Positions 19,572-31,091 are shown, counted from the stretch's first letter. The stretch is DNA of 64,000 bases from Ascarosepion bandense (GCA_037127315.1 JBBBDQ010000352.1:340501-404500); one strand, 5' to 3'. The notes: generated by a model from the letters alone, not told the origin. Translations and numbers: made by a program.

Positions 19572-21300
19572 CATCGGTTCGAGCTTCGCCATTCTTGTCG
19601 AGAGCCTGGTATATATATACTCAGTGATGGTCATTAGCATATCAGCAGTAGATCTGGTGAAGCAGAAACCATACTGTTCGAGAGGAGCTTGTGGGCTGTA
19701 AGATGCTGAACCACCTTGGCATTGAATGGTTTCGAACACTTTGCCAAAAATTGGAATGAGGCTGATAGGGCGGTAGTTAGCGGGGTTTGAGGGTTCTCCA
19801 GTATTCTTAAATATAGGAACTACAGAGGAAGACTTCCAACAGGCAGGAAAGCAGGAAGCAGATAGATAGGAGTTGTAGAGTTTAGAGAGGAGAGAGGAGA
19901 GTTCAGGGGCACATTTCTTCAAGACTATGATTGGGATTCCATCCCCTCTGCTTGCTTTGTGGGGGTCAAGTTTAGAGATTATGTTAGAGACCAGCGAGGG
20001 GGTAATGTGGACATTATTCAGTTAAGTCTCAGTTTTAGGTAGGAAGTCGGGTGTAAGTACTCCAGACGAATCCAGTCTCGAATTGGTTGAGAATCTGCAA
20101 GCAAAGCATTCAGCCTTGTCTGTTGAGGAGGTGAGGACCTCAAATTCATTGATTGTGGGGAGGGTTATTGAGGTTTTACTCTTGTTAAGCATGCTTTTAC
20201 AGAGTTGCCAGTAGTCTTTGGTGCTGAACTTACAGGATACTATGTGTTAGTCCATTCTGGCAGCAGACAACATCTTAGCTTCGTTAAGTATCTTTTTACA
20301 CTTATTACGAGCTGAGGCAAAAAGGCACCTGTCATGGTCCAATGCATGGCTTTGATAGAGCCTGAAGAAATGATTCTGGTGGGCAATGGCGGCCTAGCAA
20401 GTGGGCGAGAACCAGGGAGACGAATGGAATTTAAGCTGAAATTTCCTGGCTGGGGTGAAAGCATCGATGCTAGCCTTAACCTAAAAGGAGACCTCGGATG
20501 CACAGTCTTTGATGGGAAGACTAAAAACGTTGTTCCAAGGGATGTCACACAGGAAGTCACGAAACGAATCCCAGTCTGCTCTTTGGTATCAGTAGGATAT
20601 TCTGTTGGCCTGGGTAGAGTGGGAGTGGAATGAGATGTTGACAGAAACTATGACATGGTCAGAGTTTCTGAAAGGGCAGAGCTGCTTGGCAGTGCAAGAG
20701 TCTGGTATGGAAGTAAAGCAGAGGTCTAGTAGTGAGTCCCTTCCATTAGGGTTATTGGAGAAATGGATGGGGAAATCCACCACTTGCATAAGAGATTGGG
20801 TGATTGAAAAATTCATGGTGTGGACACCAGCAAGTTTGGTGACGGTTTTCCAGCCACTTGGTGTAGTGGGCATTAAAGTCACCAAACACAAATATGTGGG
20901 CAGATGGATGAGAAGAAATGGCCTTGTTGATTTTGTTAGAGATGCTATCAAGTACCGAACAATCAGAGGAGGAGGGGGAGCAGTAGAGAAAGAAGAGATA
21001 TCTAATCAAGCTTAGAAGTGAGATACGAAAGCACATGAAAGAATCATCCAGGGATTCAAGAGATGTCACCCTAGCTAGAGGGAGGTGTTCACTGACATAA
21101 ACACTAAGCCCATGCATATGGACATTGGAGCCCTTCCTGGAGAGGGGAAGGTATCCAGGAATGTAAAACTCAAAAGAGGGGATAGAATGGTCAAGGTTAG
21201 TTTCACATAGAGCTAAGATATCAGGTGAGTTAGTTTGAAGGAATGATTCTACGCTGTAAAAGTTAGTGCGGATACCTCGTATGTTTGCAAAGGAGACACA
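19572..21300 (-). pseudogene. LINE-J copy J4: endonuclease and reverse-transcriptase N-terminal part
   Basis: Read on the minus strand, 20640-21117 encodes apurinic-type endonuclease blocks (FGDFNAHYTKWL; a block ending DLCFTSIPDSC; SDHVIVSVNI). 20240-20560 covers the linker. 19512-19922 encodes the start of the reverse transcriptase (VVPIFKNTGEPSNPANYRPISLIPIFGKVFE split over two motifs, then GFCFTRSTADMLMTITEYIY). Non-LTR elements use these enzymes for target-primed reverse transcription. The copy stops before the YADD box, is broken by frameshifts, and is more GC-rich than its surroundings. It is cut at its 3' side by the inverted-repeat end at 19571. Jockey/CR1-like clade, inferred from the motif style. 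Confidence 0.8.
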
Positions 21301-21833
21301 GGTTTGGGCGTTTTCTGACTAGCTAGTTTAGTTTCACTATTTTGTTTGCTTGTATTCATAGTGATTTAGTTAGAGAGGTCTAGAGTAGAATCAGTCGGTC
21401 ACTCTTTGCTGCATGTGAAGGCTGAAGACTGGTGCATAATGTGGCCTCGGGGTTACCCACCGGAGGTTCATGCAGGGACACCTGTTCATGCGTGATATGG
21501 TACTACAAGAACCTCGATATTATTCAACTGTTGATCAGAGCAGCCTCTCAAGATGCTACGCAAGAGTTTGGGCTCCTAACTACTAGCTGGAAGCAGCAAC
21601 CAGGAAACTGCGAACCCGGTACCCTCAGAATGAAGAGACGTTGCCACCATACTCAAAAACTGCAAAGAGCTTTCGGCTGAACTACCACTAAGACTGAAGG
21701 AGAAGGAAAATGAACTGGGAACCCCTTCTTAAACAAGAAACAAGGCGATCACCTCTACTCCTGTTCAAAAGAAGAGGGTGGAGTGTGAAACTGGGTGATA
21801 GTAGGTACTATCTACTCCAATTAAAAAAAAAAA
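21300..21833 (+). repeat. Family C retroposon, copy 2
   Basis: Ends CTATCTACTCCAATTAAAAA. Bases 21585-21833 match 59452-59700 (AGCAACCAGGAAACTGCGAA, AATGAAGAGACGTTGCCACC, CTGTTCAAAAGAAGAGGGTG). The upstream part 21300-21580 has no match elsewhere in the window. It is fairly GC-rich, with no recognised product. Confidence 0.5.
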
Positions 21834-21861
21834 GTAAAAACATTACTAAGTTTTAACTTAG

Positions 21862-22225
21862 TATAAGTTGAGAGGAACTTTCAAAGCCAAAATAATTTAC
21901 AGAACCTTGTCTAGCAAGTTTAAAGAAAAGACCATGTAAAGATGAAGTAAACAACCCTTTGGCTGTCCCAAAAATGGCCAACTCATTTTTTTAACTGGAG
22001 GCAAAAACTTTTTTTTTCTTAAATAGAACCGCTGCTATATGCAGAGAGATAAATTTACCATAAAGTTAAGTAGCAAAATACATCCTTACTTAAATTAGCA
22101 ACAATAAGAAAAAAGAAGAAAAAAAAAAAGCAAAGATTGATCTAGCTAACTTACCACACAGAAAACATGACCTGAAGTTGAGTGAAAATTTTGAAAGACA
22201 ATAATGTCAAAATACAATTCAACTC
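21862..22225 (+). repeat. Local 370-bp direct duplication, copy 1
   Basis: Shares long words with 22436-22812: GTCTAGCAAGTTTAAAG, AACTCATTTTTTTAACTGGAGG-like, AACTTACCACACAGAAAACA and CTGAAGTTGAGTGAAAATTT. No ORF. Confidence 0.75.
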
Positions 22226-22435
22226 TTTTTTTTTTTCAGATACTGTAGGTGGGTCAACTGCCTGCTAAGTAGCCAGAATGGGGTGAGAGAGAGAGATGGA
22301 AAGAGAGACTACAGGGCATGCATCTGATGACCAGGTTGGGGGGAGGTAAAATGATCGATAGTCAAACAGAAGCTACCCTTAAATTCTTGAATAGAACGAC
22401 ATTGCTGAGAAAATAAATAAATAAATAATATCTCA

Positions 22436-22812
22436 ACCCGTTTATATTGAGAGGATCCTTCAAAGTCAAAATAGTTTACAGAACTTTGTCTAGCAAGTTT
22501 AAAAAGAAAGACCATGTAAAGACAAAATAAACAATCCTTTGGCTGCCCAAAAAATAGTCAACTCATTTTTTAACTGGAGGAAAAAAATTTTTTTTTCCTT
22601 TTCTTAAATAGAACCACTGCTATATGCAGAGAGGCAAATTTACCGTAAAAGTAAATAGCAAAATACATTTCCTTACTTAAATTAGTAGCAATAAGAAAAA
22701 AGAAGAAAATAAAAACCAAAAGCAAAGATTGATCTCGCTAACTTACCACACAGAAAACATGACCTGAAGTTGAGTGAAAATTTTGAAAGACAATAATGCT
22801 AAAATACAATTT
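22436..22812 (+). repeat. Local 370-bp direct duplication, copy 2
   Basis: Second copy with small insertions. Intervening DNA 22226-22435 contains GAGA and AATA runs and nothing else recognised. Confidence 0.75.
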
Positions 22813-22928
22813 GCACATACATGAATTCAGATGTGAAAGAACAAAGAAAAAAATTGCAATGTTCAAAACATGAATTTAAAACAGAGCTCAATATAAAAAG
22901 AGCAATAAATATTTATTATTCACTGTTA

Positions 22929-23082
22929 CATAAGAACATGTAACCACTACAAAATTGTACATTTTCTTTTGATATTGAAAGAAAAATGAGACACATTAGG
23001 CAAACAAAGACATTAAAAGAACAAGGTCGCATTGTTTTCAATATCGAAACAAAATGTACAATTTACTTACATGTTCTTATGT
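22929..23082. repeat. Inverted repeat, about 48-nt arms
   Basis: CATAAGAACATGTAA...TTGATATTGAAA is mirrored by TTTCAATATCGAAAC...TTACATGTTCTTATG around a 55-nt centre. A (TA)n tract follows immediately. Confidence 0.7.
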
Positions 23083-23087
23083 CACAG

Positions 23088-23089
<2 letters not shown>

Positions 23090-23132
<43 letters not shown>
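23090..23132. repeat. (TA)n(TG)n microsatellite
   Basis: About 17 TA followed by four TG units, standing between two inverted repeats. Confidence 0.9.
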
Positions 23133-23133
<1 letters not shown>

Positions 23134-23318
23134 CAAGAATTAAGACACACATTATTCCAAGTGGAAGTATGGGACTATTTCAGGCAAACCATCTTCTGCT
23201 ATTCATTCATGTAAAATCTTCTGTACAATAAAGATGAAAGCTGAGAATGGTTTATCTGAAATAGGCCTAAACTTCCACTTAACCATGGAATAACATGTCT
23301 GTCTTAATTTTTACATAT
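23133..23318. repeat. Inverted repeat, about 62-nt imperfect arms
   Basis: CAAGAATTAAGACACACATT...AGGCAAACCAT is mirrored by ATGGTTTATCTGAAATAGGC...GTCTTAATTTTTA. The centre contains AATAAAGATGAAAGC. Confidence 0.65.
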
Positions 23319-23504
23319 ATTTGCTCTATATGTATTTATATACATATATATTTAGAGCTCTACTACCACTTTATGTACTGGATACTCCTTTGGATTCTCC
23401 TATATCTACACCACGTATATATATATATATATATGGGCATCACTCATTTTTATATATAGGTTTCATTGAAAACAATTGAACTGTCCAATGCGGTTGTGAA
23501 AACT
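23319..23504. other. AT-rich spacer with (TA)n
   Basis: Contains a TA tract near 23417 and no recognisable gene or repeat family. Confidence 0.4.
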
Positions 23505-23890
23505 TTCAGCTAAATACACATGCCAACCTATCAACCTTTATTTACAACATACTTGTAGAAAACATAGACATAATACACTCCTCTCAATGCAGAAAACGGT
23601 TAAAAATGATGGAAGCATTAACAAAATAAAAAAGAAAAAATCCACTCTCAGGAATATGTGTTTAAAACACAGCCACAAGGTTCAGACTAGATTCAGGCAT
23701 TAAAACCTTTGTATTGTTATCAGAAAAAATCTACATATTCAGACAAACAAAGACATCCTAGATAATGATTAATAAATTATCTGAAAGCACTCTTGGATCC
23801 AGATCATTAAACAGTTCTTACACACTTTATAAAAAAAAAACATACAGAAGCTTAATCCCAGTGCTTTTTTAGTTGTTGTCAATGAAGCAT
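23505..23890 (+). repeat. Local duplication E, copy 2
   Basis: Direct, diverged copy of 17915-18310, 5.6 kb away. Confidence 0.55.
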
Positions 23891-24160
23891 ATATAATGTT
23901 TGTTAATAGCAGATGTTATCGACTGAAAACTAAACATATTTTTAATAAAGAATAAATTTAATTGACAAAAATCATGTGGTGTTTATTTAAAATGGTAAAA
24001 GAACCTTATAAAGATTAAAAGTGATAAACTATTAGGAGAATTTTTTTTTATAATCTATTCTTCGGTCAAAATAAGTTTTTTGCATGATATCAATTGATAT
24101 ATTAATTGGTATTTATGATAGTATTTTTTCTTGCATTAAAGAGTTTAATTAACTTTAAAG

Positions 24161-24627
24161 TCTGGGCATGATGGTAAACTGCATCCAGCAGCAAGGCATC
24201 TGATTGGGAGATTCTGAGCAGCATCGAACCACTTCTTAATTGCTGTTGTTCCCAGATCCACCCTGACCCAGAGTGGTAGCACCTGTTAGGGTCCCAGCTA
24301 TAGGCAAATAGTTAATCTCCAAACTGGGTTCAAAACACTATGAAAGTATAAAAATACACTTTTATAGAAAAATATACATTTTTGAAGGAAAAATATTACC
24401 AACAAGATATTTTGGAAGGAAAAAAAATGAGTTTCAGCAAAACATTTTTGAATCCAAAACTAGAAAACATTTTCAGTTTACTAAAATAAAAAAGAAAATA
24501 TTTTCATTAAAATCTAAATCAAACTTCTCACGATAATCGAACATTTAAAAAGTACCTTAAAACCCCACCTTTTTGGCATTAAATAACCCACACAGGTTGA
24601 TATGATGTTAAACAAAACTAAAACTCT
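24161..24627 (+). mobile_element. SINE-like family B, copy 4
   Basis: TCTGGGCATGATGGTAAACT to GTTGATATGATGTTAAACAA; full length. Confidence 0.7.
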
Positions 24628-24817
24628 TTTTTTGTGTTTAAGTATAGAAAATTCCAAATTTATACCTGATAATTACCAAATGTTGAGTAACATTGTATGA
24701 TAATGTAACATTTTAAATATGTATATAAAATGTATTTAAGTAGCAAGAATTCATCCAAACAGGTTTTATTGAAATACACCGACAATGTCTGTCTACTCAA
24801 ATTTTTATTACATTATA

Positions 24818-25276
24818 ATGGGTATGACAGTAAACTGCATCCAGCAACAAGGCCTCTGATTGGGAGGTTGTGAGCAGCATTGAACCACCTCTTAATTGCT
24901 GTTGTTCCCAGGAGCACCCTGACCTGGAGTTTTAGCACCTGTTAGGGTCCCAGTGATGGGTAAATAGCTAACCCTCAAACTGGATTGATAACACTATGAA
25001 AGCATAAAAATAGACTTTTATAGAAACATACATTTTTGAAGAAAAAATATTATTAACAAGACATTTTTGAAGGAAAAAAATGATTACCAGCAACACATTT
25101 TTAAATACAAAATTAGAAGACATCTTCAGTTTTCTAAAATAAAAAAAGAAATTTTCTTTAAAATCTGACTAAATCAACCTTCTCACTATAACTGAACATT
25201 AAAAAAAAAGAACCTTAAAACCCTACATTTTTGGCATTAAATGACCCACAGAGGTGTTGATATGCCATTAAAACTT
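24818..25276 (+). mobile_element. SINE-like family B, copy 5
   Basis: GGGTATGACAGTAAACTGCA to GTTGATATGCCATTAAAAC; full length, 190 bp after copy 4 and in the same orientation. Confidence 0.7.
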
Positions 25277-25703
25277 ACTCAAGTTTTTATCATGTTTTTC
25301 CAATCTCTGAATGACGTGTACATTATGATTGAAATTTATATTAATAAATTATTCCAGTTCATAATTTTTTTCTGTTATATTCAAATGTGGTAAACAAGTT
25401 AATCTGAATAAAATCTGATGTTTTTTTGATAGCTTGAATTGAAATCAGAATCAATTCAAAGTGTCATCTGTAATGATTAAATTGATTCAAATGTATGTTT
25501 CAAATATCTGTGGGTGCTTTTTTTTTTAATTACAGTATCCCAAAATATCAGATTTTAATCAAATTGGTCCTGCTTACTATACAAGTAATATCCAGTTTTT
25601 GACAGTGACTGTGATAGTTGAATATAACAAGAAAAAACATGAATTTGCAATATTTAATATGACTTAAAAAAATATTGTTATAAGAAAAAGGCCCTAATAC
25701 TTG

Positions 25704-25743
<40 letters not shown>

Positions 25744-27060
25744 GAAAGAGAGAGAGAAAGGAAAACTCAACACATAATTAAACAGTTATAAATCCAAAAT
25801 TTATTTCAGCAATTTAAAAAAAGATTTTTACAGTTGCTTCTTTCAGACTGTTGATGAAGAAATAAATGTTAATTTATCAGAATATTTAAAAAAAAAAAAC
25901 GTTTTATAAAAGATTGACTTTTAGTCTGGAAATCAACTGAGAATAGATACATCAAATAACACAATACAGAATAAGGAATAAATCACACATACATAAAACA
26001 AGAAATTATATGCATGCAAAAAGGAGCTCTCTGTTTTTATCTAATTGATATTTTATATTAATTAGATAAAATTGTCTGAATTATTCTGTCTTCACAGATT
26101 GCCATTCTTTTCTGTATTTAACATATATAGATATATATATATATATTTTAATTCAGATACTTCAATCCAAGGGAAAAAAGCAGGAAGGTAAATTCCAAAA
26201 ACCCGATCCTAATTAATATTAAAAATTTTATTTTAATATTAAAAAATGATACAGGAAGAGAGCTCCATGTAATAAAATATTACAGAGCAAATATAACAAC
26301 AAGCATGGGTGTGTATATATATATATATATATACCCATGCTTGTTGTGTCTATATGAAAAATTAAATCACTTAAGAATAAAAATAATGAAGTAAATCTCA
26401 GATGTAGACATTGCAAAATGTTCACCTTAGAATATGGATAAAAAAAAAAACAAACTTTGTATTAATTAACATGTATATACCCAATAATTCACTTAAGGAA
26501 AGTAATAATTGACAAGATATTAAAATAAAATAAGAAAAATGGTATATAAAATTTTTATAATAAATAAATAGATATTAGAAAGATGGGATAATGATAGTAG
26601 GAAGTAAATTAGAATAAAAAATAAAAATGTTATTTATAAATTAAAGGTTTTGAAAAAATTAGCATTAAATACCTACTGATAAGAATAAATTTACTCAAAA
26701 GCTCCTTTAACTCTGAACAAAAATATGAAAAGTTTTTCCTTCATTTCTTTCCTGTTTTTGATAAGAAGAGGTCAAGATATGGAGAAAGCAGAAAGGGCAT
26801 TTTTGTTACTAGAATAGATACATATTAGTGAGAACAAATTAAAAAAAAATAGAATTAAGTTAAAAGTAGGTTGACACTTTGACCATAAGTAATAAAAAAG
26901 AAAAACAGAAAGTATGCGTTCCCAAGAAACTACTTGCCAAATTTCAAAGTGAATCTTTATTCTGATTAGTTAAAAGGAACACACATATACATTTTATATC
27001 TTCCCATATACATAAATAGCAAACCAATGTTTTTTTTTGTATTTAAATGTCAATCATTTT
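25277..27060. other. AT-rich stretch with microsatellites, no gene seen
   Basis: Contains (CA)n(TA)n(GA)n at 25704-25756 and (TA)n near 26128. A short inverted repeat lies at 26288-26347 (CAACAAGCATGGGT around a TA core). The remainder is unique AT-rich DNA with no exon-like reading frame. Confidence 0.45.
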
Positions 27061-27073
27061 CACAACCAACATT

Positions 27074-27133
27074 CAACATTACCTGATGGCAGGATTCTAT
27101 CTAGAAACATAGAAATTTCCATGTCGCAATGTA
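27074..27133 (+). ncRNA. Hammerhead-like motif, alpha type
   Basis: AACATTAC, CTGATGG, a GGAT/ATCT helix II, GAAA, then a stem III hairpin that is largely self-complementary (CATAGAAA with TTTCCATG), GTC, and GCAATGT. Stem I pairs ACATTAC with GCAATGT except one position. The only core change is the last A of CTGATGA to G. It lies 30 bp before a Helitron. Confidence 0.48.
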
Positions 27134-27163
27134 CTTTTAATCCTTAATTATATGATATCTAAA

Positions 27164-27481
27164 TCTAAACTTATTTATAAATGGAACTTTGTCTGTGTGT
27201 GTGTGTCAGTGTGTGTGTGTGTCCATTACCTATAGACTCTGAAACAGCTGAACCGATCTTTTTGAAAATTTACACAGTTGTACTATAAGCATCTGCGAGT
27301 GTTCTTAGCTAGGTTTTGTGTCAAGGTATCCCCGATAAATATCAAAAATCGATAATCGAAAAAATCAGGTTATAGAAGGAGTGGTCCGATTTTAATCAAA
27401 TTTGATACACTCATAGACAAAAACATAAGAAATGATATTCAGAAGTTTCAAGGTATCAGTTCATACAATAGTGCAGAAAAT

Positions 27482-27515
<34 letters not shown>

Positions 27516-27695
27516 CAAGTTGTTTGTGTGTATGCCTGTTTATCTGTCTGTATGTCTTTTATACAAATTCACAATTTTTATCCAATTCTCACCAAATTTC
27601 ACACAAATATTCTTTAGTCTGAGTCTGAGCTCCAGGACCATGGATTAGTTTTAAAGCTTCCATTACACCCGAGCAACGCCGGGCTATACTGCTAG
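27164..27695 (+). mobile_element. Non-autonomous Helitron, copy H2
   Basis: 5' TCTAAACTTATTTATAAATG; 3' palindrome CCCGAGCAACGCCGGGC then TATACTG and CTAG, bounded by A and T. Internal (TG)n and a (TA)n at 27483-27512. It is shorter than H1 and H3 because part of the 3' half is missing. Confidence 0.78.
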
Positions 27696-27885
27696 TTATA
27701 TATATATATATATATATATAGGTAAATTGTAGCACCAAAATAGCTGGGGTTTTTTTTTTTTTTGTAGTTTACTGGTAGAAAGGCATTTTAGGCAAGCAGG
27801 GTTTTTGTCATAAAATGCTCAATATTGAGATAGAAATAGTGTTAATAGAATTAATGTGGAGGGGTTTTTCCAATTAACTTTACAG

Positions 27886-28023
27886 TGTTGTTTCAGTCAT
27901 ACTGACTTAGAAGTTTACTTAAGGCATTATTGTGATGTCTTCACTCAAATAAAAACCTTGAAGAATTAACACATCAAAATAATGCCTTGACGAAGCTACA
28001 AAGTCAGTATGACTGAAACAACA
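27886..28023. repeat. Inverted repeat, about 54-nt arms
   Basis: TGTTGTTTCAGTCATACTGA...GGCATTATTGTGATGT is mirrored by ACATCAAAATAATGCC...TCAGTATGACTGAAACAACA. The right arm reads TTGACGAAGC...GACTGAAAC, which resembles a hammerhead core with the first C lost. Confidence 0.65.
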
Positions 28024-28124
28024 TTAAGTGAAAATCCTCTCCCCATTTTAATTATATATAAAGTAAATTAACCTAGTGAGCCAACAAACCTACCAAGTTT
28101 CAGCTAAACAGATCTTCAGGGAAA

Positions 28125-28170
28125 CCAACCTTCCCTGATGATCTGTTTAGGTGAAACCTTGGTAGGTTTG
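28125..28170 (+). ncRNA. Hammerhead-like motif, delta type, canonical core
   Basis: CCAACCTTCC, CTGATGA (28135-28141), irregular short helix II, GAAA (28153-28156), CCTT, GGTAGGTT. Stem I has seven pairs and one U-U. This is the best preserved delta copy. The left arm (minus strand) carries a second core, CTGAAGA with GAAA. Confidence 0.45.
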
Positions 28171-28378
28171 TTGGCTCACTAGGTTAATTTACTTATTCTG
28201 CTCTGCTTACGTATTGAGCACTTTTTTGTTATTGATTACTCATCTTGGGTTTTTTGGCTCAGTCCAAGTCGCTTTAGCTGATGTTCATTTGCTTTGCTCT
28301 TTTTTTTTTTTTTACAACCATTTTTTCCTTCCGTGCATCTATGGGGAGGGTTTTTCGAAATGAGTATAGTGATTAGTT

Positions 28379-28381
<3 letters not shown>

Positions 28382-28429
<48 letters not shown>
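28382..28429. repeat. (TA)n microsatellite
   Basis: About 24 TA units joining the delta element to the gamma repeat body. Confidence 0.95.
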
Positions 28430-28434
<5 letters not shown>

Positions 28435-28740
28435 ATCAAGGCAGCAGATAATTTTTTTTAACATGTATTGTTAAATATAACAGACAATGAATGTCAATTA
28501 TGTTTAATCATGAGCTGTTATAAACATCATATTTTGGCTTTAATTTCAGGTGAAATCAAAGACAAAAATTGTCCAACATTTTGATAATTTTTTATGATGC
28601 TGGTTCTAAGCTTTCAGCTCACATGGGCCATCTTCAGAGAGGTTACAGGGACGTTAACATAAAGACATCCACTGTCAAAGATGATATTATCTTGTGTTGA
28701 CATAAAACATTGCTATGCAACAATAATGGCCACCGAATTC
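28430..28740 (+). repeat. Gamma repeat body (Penelope-type), copy
   Basis: GTAGTGCATCAAGGCAGCAG, ACAGACAATGAATGTC and TTTTGGCTTTAATTTCAGGT, then the core at 28605 and TTGTGTTGACATAAAACATT. Confidence 0.6.
28605..28640 (-). ncRNA. Hammerhead-like motif, gamma type, intact core
   Basis: The minus strand shows TCT, CTGAAGA, helix II GGCCC/GAGCT with one mismatch, GAAA, GCTT, AGA. Stem I is short (TCT with AGA) and stem III minimal. One unpaired base separates the core A from helix II, a departure from the canonical form. Confidence 0.42.
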
Positions 28741-28765
28741 CAAATTTACGACCTGTGTTTGCTAT

Positions 28766-29082
28766 TCACTGAAGGTTATAATTGTGCTGTGTCGGTTGCT
28801 AATCTACTTAACACACCCAAAATGTAAGGAACTTGGCAATCTTCCACTGTATGCTGACTCCTTAGTATTCGGCTAACTGCTGACTAATATCAACTGCCTT
28901 AGTCCAACTATGTCCAAACTGGAACTAACTAATAGTTCTACTGAACTCCAATAGAACTCTCTAGAACTTCTAAGAACTCATAAGAACTTCCCAAGAACTT
29001 CTTCCATTAACTTTCTGTTAACTCTTATTAATATAGGAGGGAGAGTTCATTATCTATATAGGTGTGTTTCATCATGACACAT
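28766..29082 (-). mobile_element. Solo LTR-like repeat B, copy 2
   Basis: Reverse of 10599-10980, with a single unit of the block that is triplicated there. In sense it starts TGTCATGATGAAACACACCT. Confidence 0.45.
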
Positions 29083-29372
29083 TTATCTGTGGGTGAAAAT
29101 GTCCTGGTATGCAATTGTCTATCCACCATGTAAGGAGTATGTAGATCACAAAAATTCACTCAAACAAGTTTTATTAAATTTCTGCACAAGATCTGTCTAA
29201 TTTTCGAATATGTTGTCCATCAACATTAGAGTTATGAATAAATTGCTTGATGTTCACAATTTGTTTCTTGTCATATTCAAGGACTTTCAACTCTCAAAGT
29301 CATTATCAAGAACTGAGTGTTGTCAGTATGGTAATTTTTATTAAATTCTGGCACTTTTGGATGTGTTATTGT

Positions 29373-29686
29373 GGATGTGCGTTGTGGCGCAGTGGATATC
29401 AACTCGGAACAAGAAATCGGAGAGCCGAGTTCGAATTTCAGTTGAATTCATTGCATTCACTTACACGCAAATACCCTTGGGAAAGGTATTAATCTGTCTC
29501 TTCCTTCCAGTTATGGATTAAATAACAGGACAGATTGGGTTCTATAGCCTTGGTCAGCAACCAGTCTACCGTAGAAAGCAATGGCAACCTACTGCGGGAT
29601 AATCTTCTGTCCAGTCAGTCATGTCTCTTTCAAGACATGATCACCCAAGCGTGTTTCACGTATGGCACTTAACTGACTGACTGACT
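29373..29686 (+). mobile_element. tRNA-derived SINE family A, copy 7
   Basis: Well preserved: A box TGGCGCAGTGG, B box GAGTTCGAATTTC, 3' end GGCACTTAACTGACTGACTG. Confidence 0.88.
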
Positions 29687-30280
29687 ATTCAAGGTTGCCT
29701 CAAGTCTCCTCTTTCTTCACAACAAAATTGTCCATTATCCACTTTCATACAAGAGGGTTGATATTACATAGCAGTTCAGAACTTTTCCTTCGTTTCTGGG
29801 GAAAAACTCCATAAAAAAAAAAAGAAAAAGAAACATACAGGATTTTAGAAAAAATATAACGAATAACATTTTTAAAAAATTAACCCAAGTTTACAATGAA
29901 ATCGTTTTGTGACTATCATCGTGATTTTATAATCTGATGTAAAAAATATAAATTGGCTGATTTTATTGTATACATGACATGGCTAACTGGAACAAAGGTA
30001 CCAAAGTAGTCATCTTAAGCATGAAACTAATATTCTTTCACTCGAAAATGCCTAAATAGAAAATCTCTCTCTTGTTGGAATTTAGCTACAATTCCAGTTT
30101 CAGTCAACTCTCCTGAGAATTTGGATAGAAATGTTTCACTGAATTCTTACTTTAGACCAGCAACGAAATTGCTGGGGGTGGAGATATGTAACAACCTGAG
30201 AGACAAGATATTACTTTGACTTCCAGCTTTTTGGCAAATGTAACTCTCTGTCTGGCGCAATTTAACCATTTTCAGAATAC
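29687..30280. other. No gene seen
   Basis: AT-rich. A 58-bp block at about 29952-30010 (AATTGGCTGATTTTATTGTA...) recurs inside the LINE at 32417-32473. Confidence 0.4.
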
Positions 30281-30282
30281 TT

Positions 30283-30287
30283 CATAT

Positions 30288-30320
<33 letters not shown>

Positions 30321-30346
30321 CATAAAGAGAGAGAGAGAGAGATGTG
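30283..30346. repeat. (TA)n(GA)n microsatellite
   Basis: TA units then GAGAGAGAGA, abutting a LINE-J 3' end. Confidence 0.85.
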
Positions 30347-30616
30347 TGTAGAGTGGAATTCCCTTCCGTTTACTTCCTTCCCCGACAGCTACAATCTCCA
30401 AGAATTTAAATGTAAAGTCAATAGTAATTTCCTATCTCACTAACTTGCATCCTCTCTTTCATGCTCTTATCTCATCTCATCAGTATTTTCATCCTTCTCT
30501 TACCCACTTCCTGGCACCCCCTGTATTCTGTCACTCTTTCTCTTAACTTTCCTACTATATAACCCCCTGCAAAATAGTGGCAGTATAATGCCTTGCTTGG
30601 GGCGGTATGATTATTT
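30347..30616 (+). mobile_element. LINE-J 3' end, copy J5
   Basis: TGGAATTCCCTTCCGTTTAC and ACAGCTACAATCTCCAAGAA (the WNS-P...YNLQEF coding end), then the 3' UTR to ATGCCTTGCTTGGGGC and an A run. Confidence 0.75.
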
Positions 30617-30644
30617 AAAAAAAGTGTAAGAGAAAGTGAATCAT

Positions 30645-30722
30645 GATGAGAAATCATTGAGCCAAGTTTGAATTGAATTTTGGCTGAGTTCATTGCATTC
30701 GTTTTCGTGCAAATACAATTGA
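30645..30722 (+). mobile_element. SINE family A fragment, copy 8
   Basis: Only the B-box region and the following 50 bp are present (GAGCCAAGTTTGAATTG, GTTCATTGCATTCG). Confidence 0.5.
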
Positions 30723-31055
30723 GTGAATTTTAGTATTAAAAACCAAGAAAATAGTCAAGATGAATAAAGTGTTTTGAAAAACCATTGTGTAATAACCACA
30801 ATTTGTTTTAGATGTTTGGGCAGAAAGAAGGCTTTGCAGGTACAGCAATTCAAATATTGTGGTTAAAACAACAAAGATGAGAAAATTGGTTGAAAAGAAT
30901 GTTTTCTACTATAATTACTAAGTAACTGAATGATGAAATTGGAATAAATTATGTTATGAATTCTGTTCATCAAAAAGAATAGTTCTGTTATGATGGGCCT
31001 TCCTCAAGTTTTGTTTTTTGGTAAAAATACAACATATATTAATCACAACAAAGTG

Positions 31056-31057
<2 letters not shown>

Positions 31058-31086
<29 letters not shown>
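31058..31086. repeat. (TA)n(CA)n microsatellite
   Basis: Abuts the left TIR of the MITE. Confidence 0.85.

Positions 31087-31091
<5 letters not shown>

Larger units (their letters stand above)
28062..28430 (+). repeat. Hairpin element (delta family), copy 2
   Basis: Same architecture as 287-660: a 65-nt-arm hairpin at about 28062-28193, a conserved spacer (TATTGAGCACTTTTTTGTTA, TTGATTACTCATCTTGGG), then (TA)n at 28382-28429. It runs into a gamma repeat body at 28430. Confidence 0.65.

Noticed and set aside
20334..21015. Plus-strand ORFs of 99 and 136 codons
   Set aside because: Antisense shadows of the LINE-J endonuclease region on the minus strand.
27886..28023. Hammerhead in the inverted repeat with TTGACGAAGC and GACTGAAAC
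   Set aside because: The first core C is T, stem I does not pair, and the opposite arm lacks the core; kept only as an inverted repeat.
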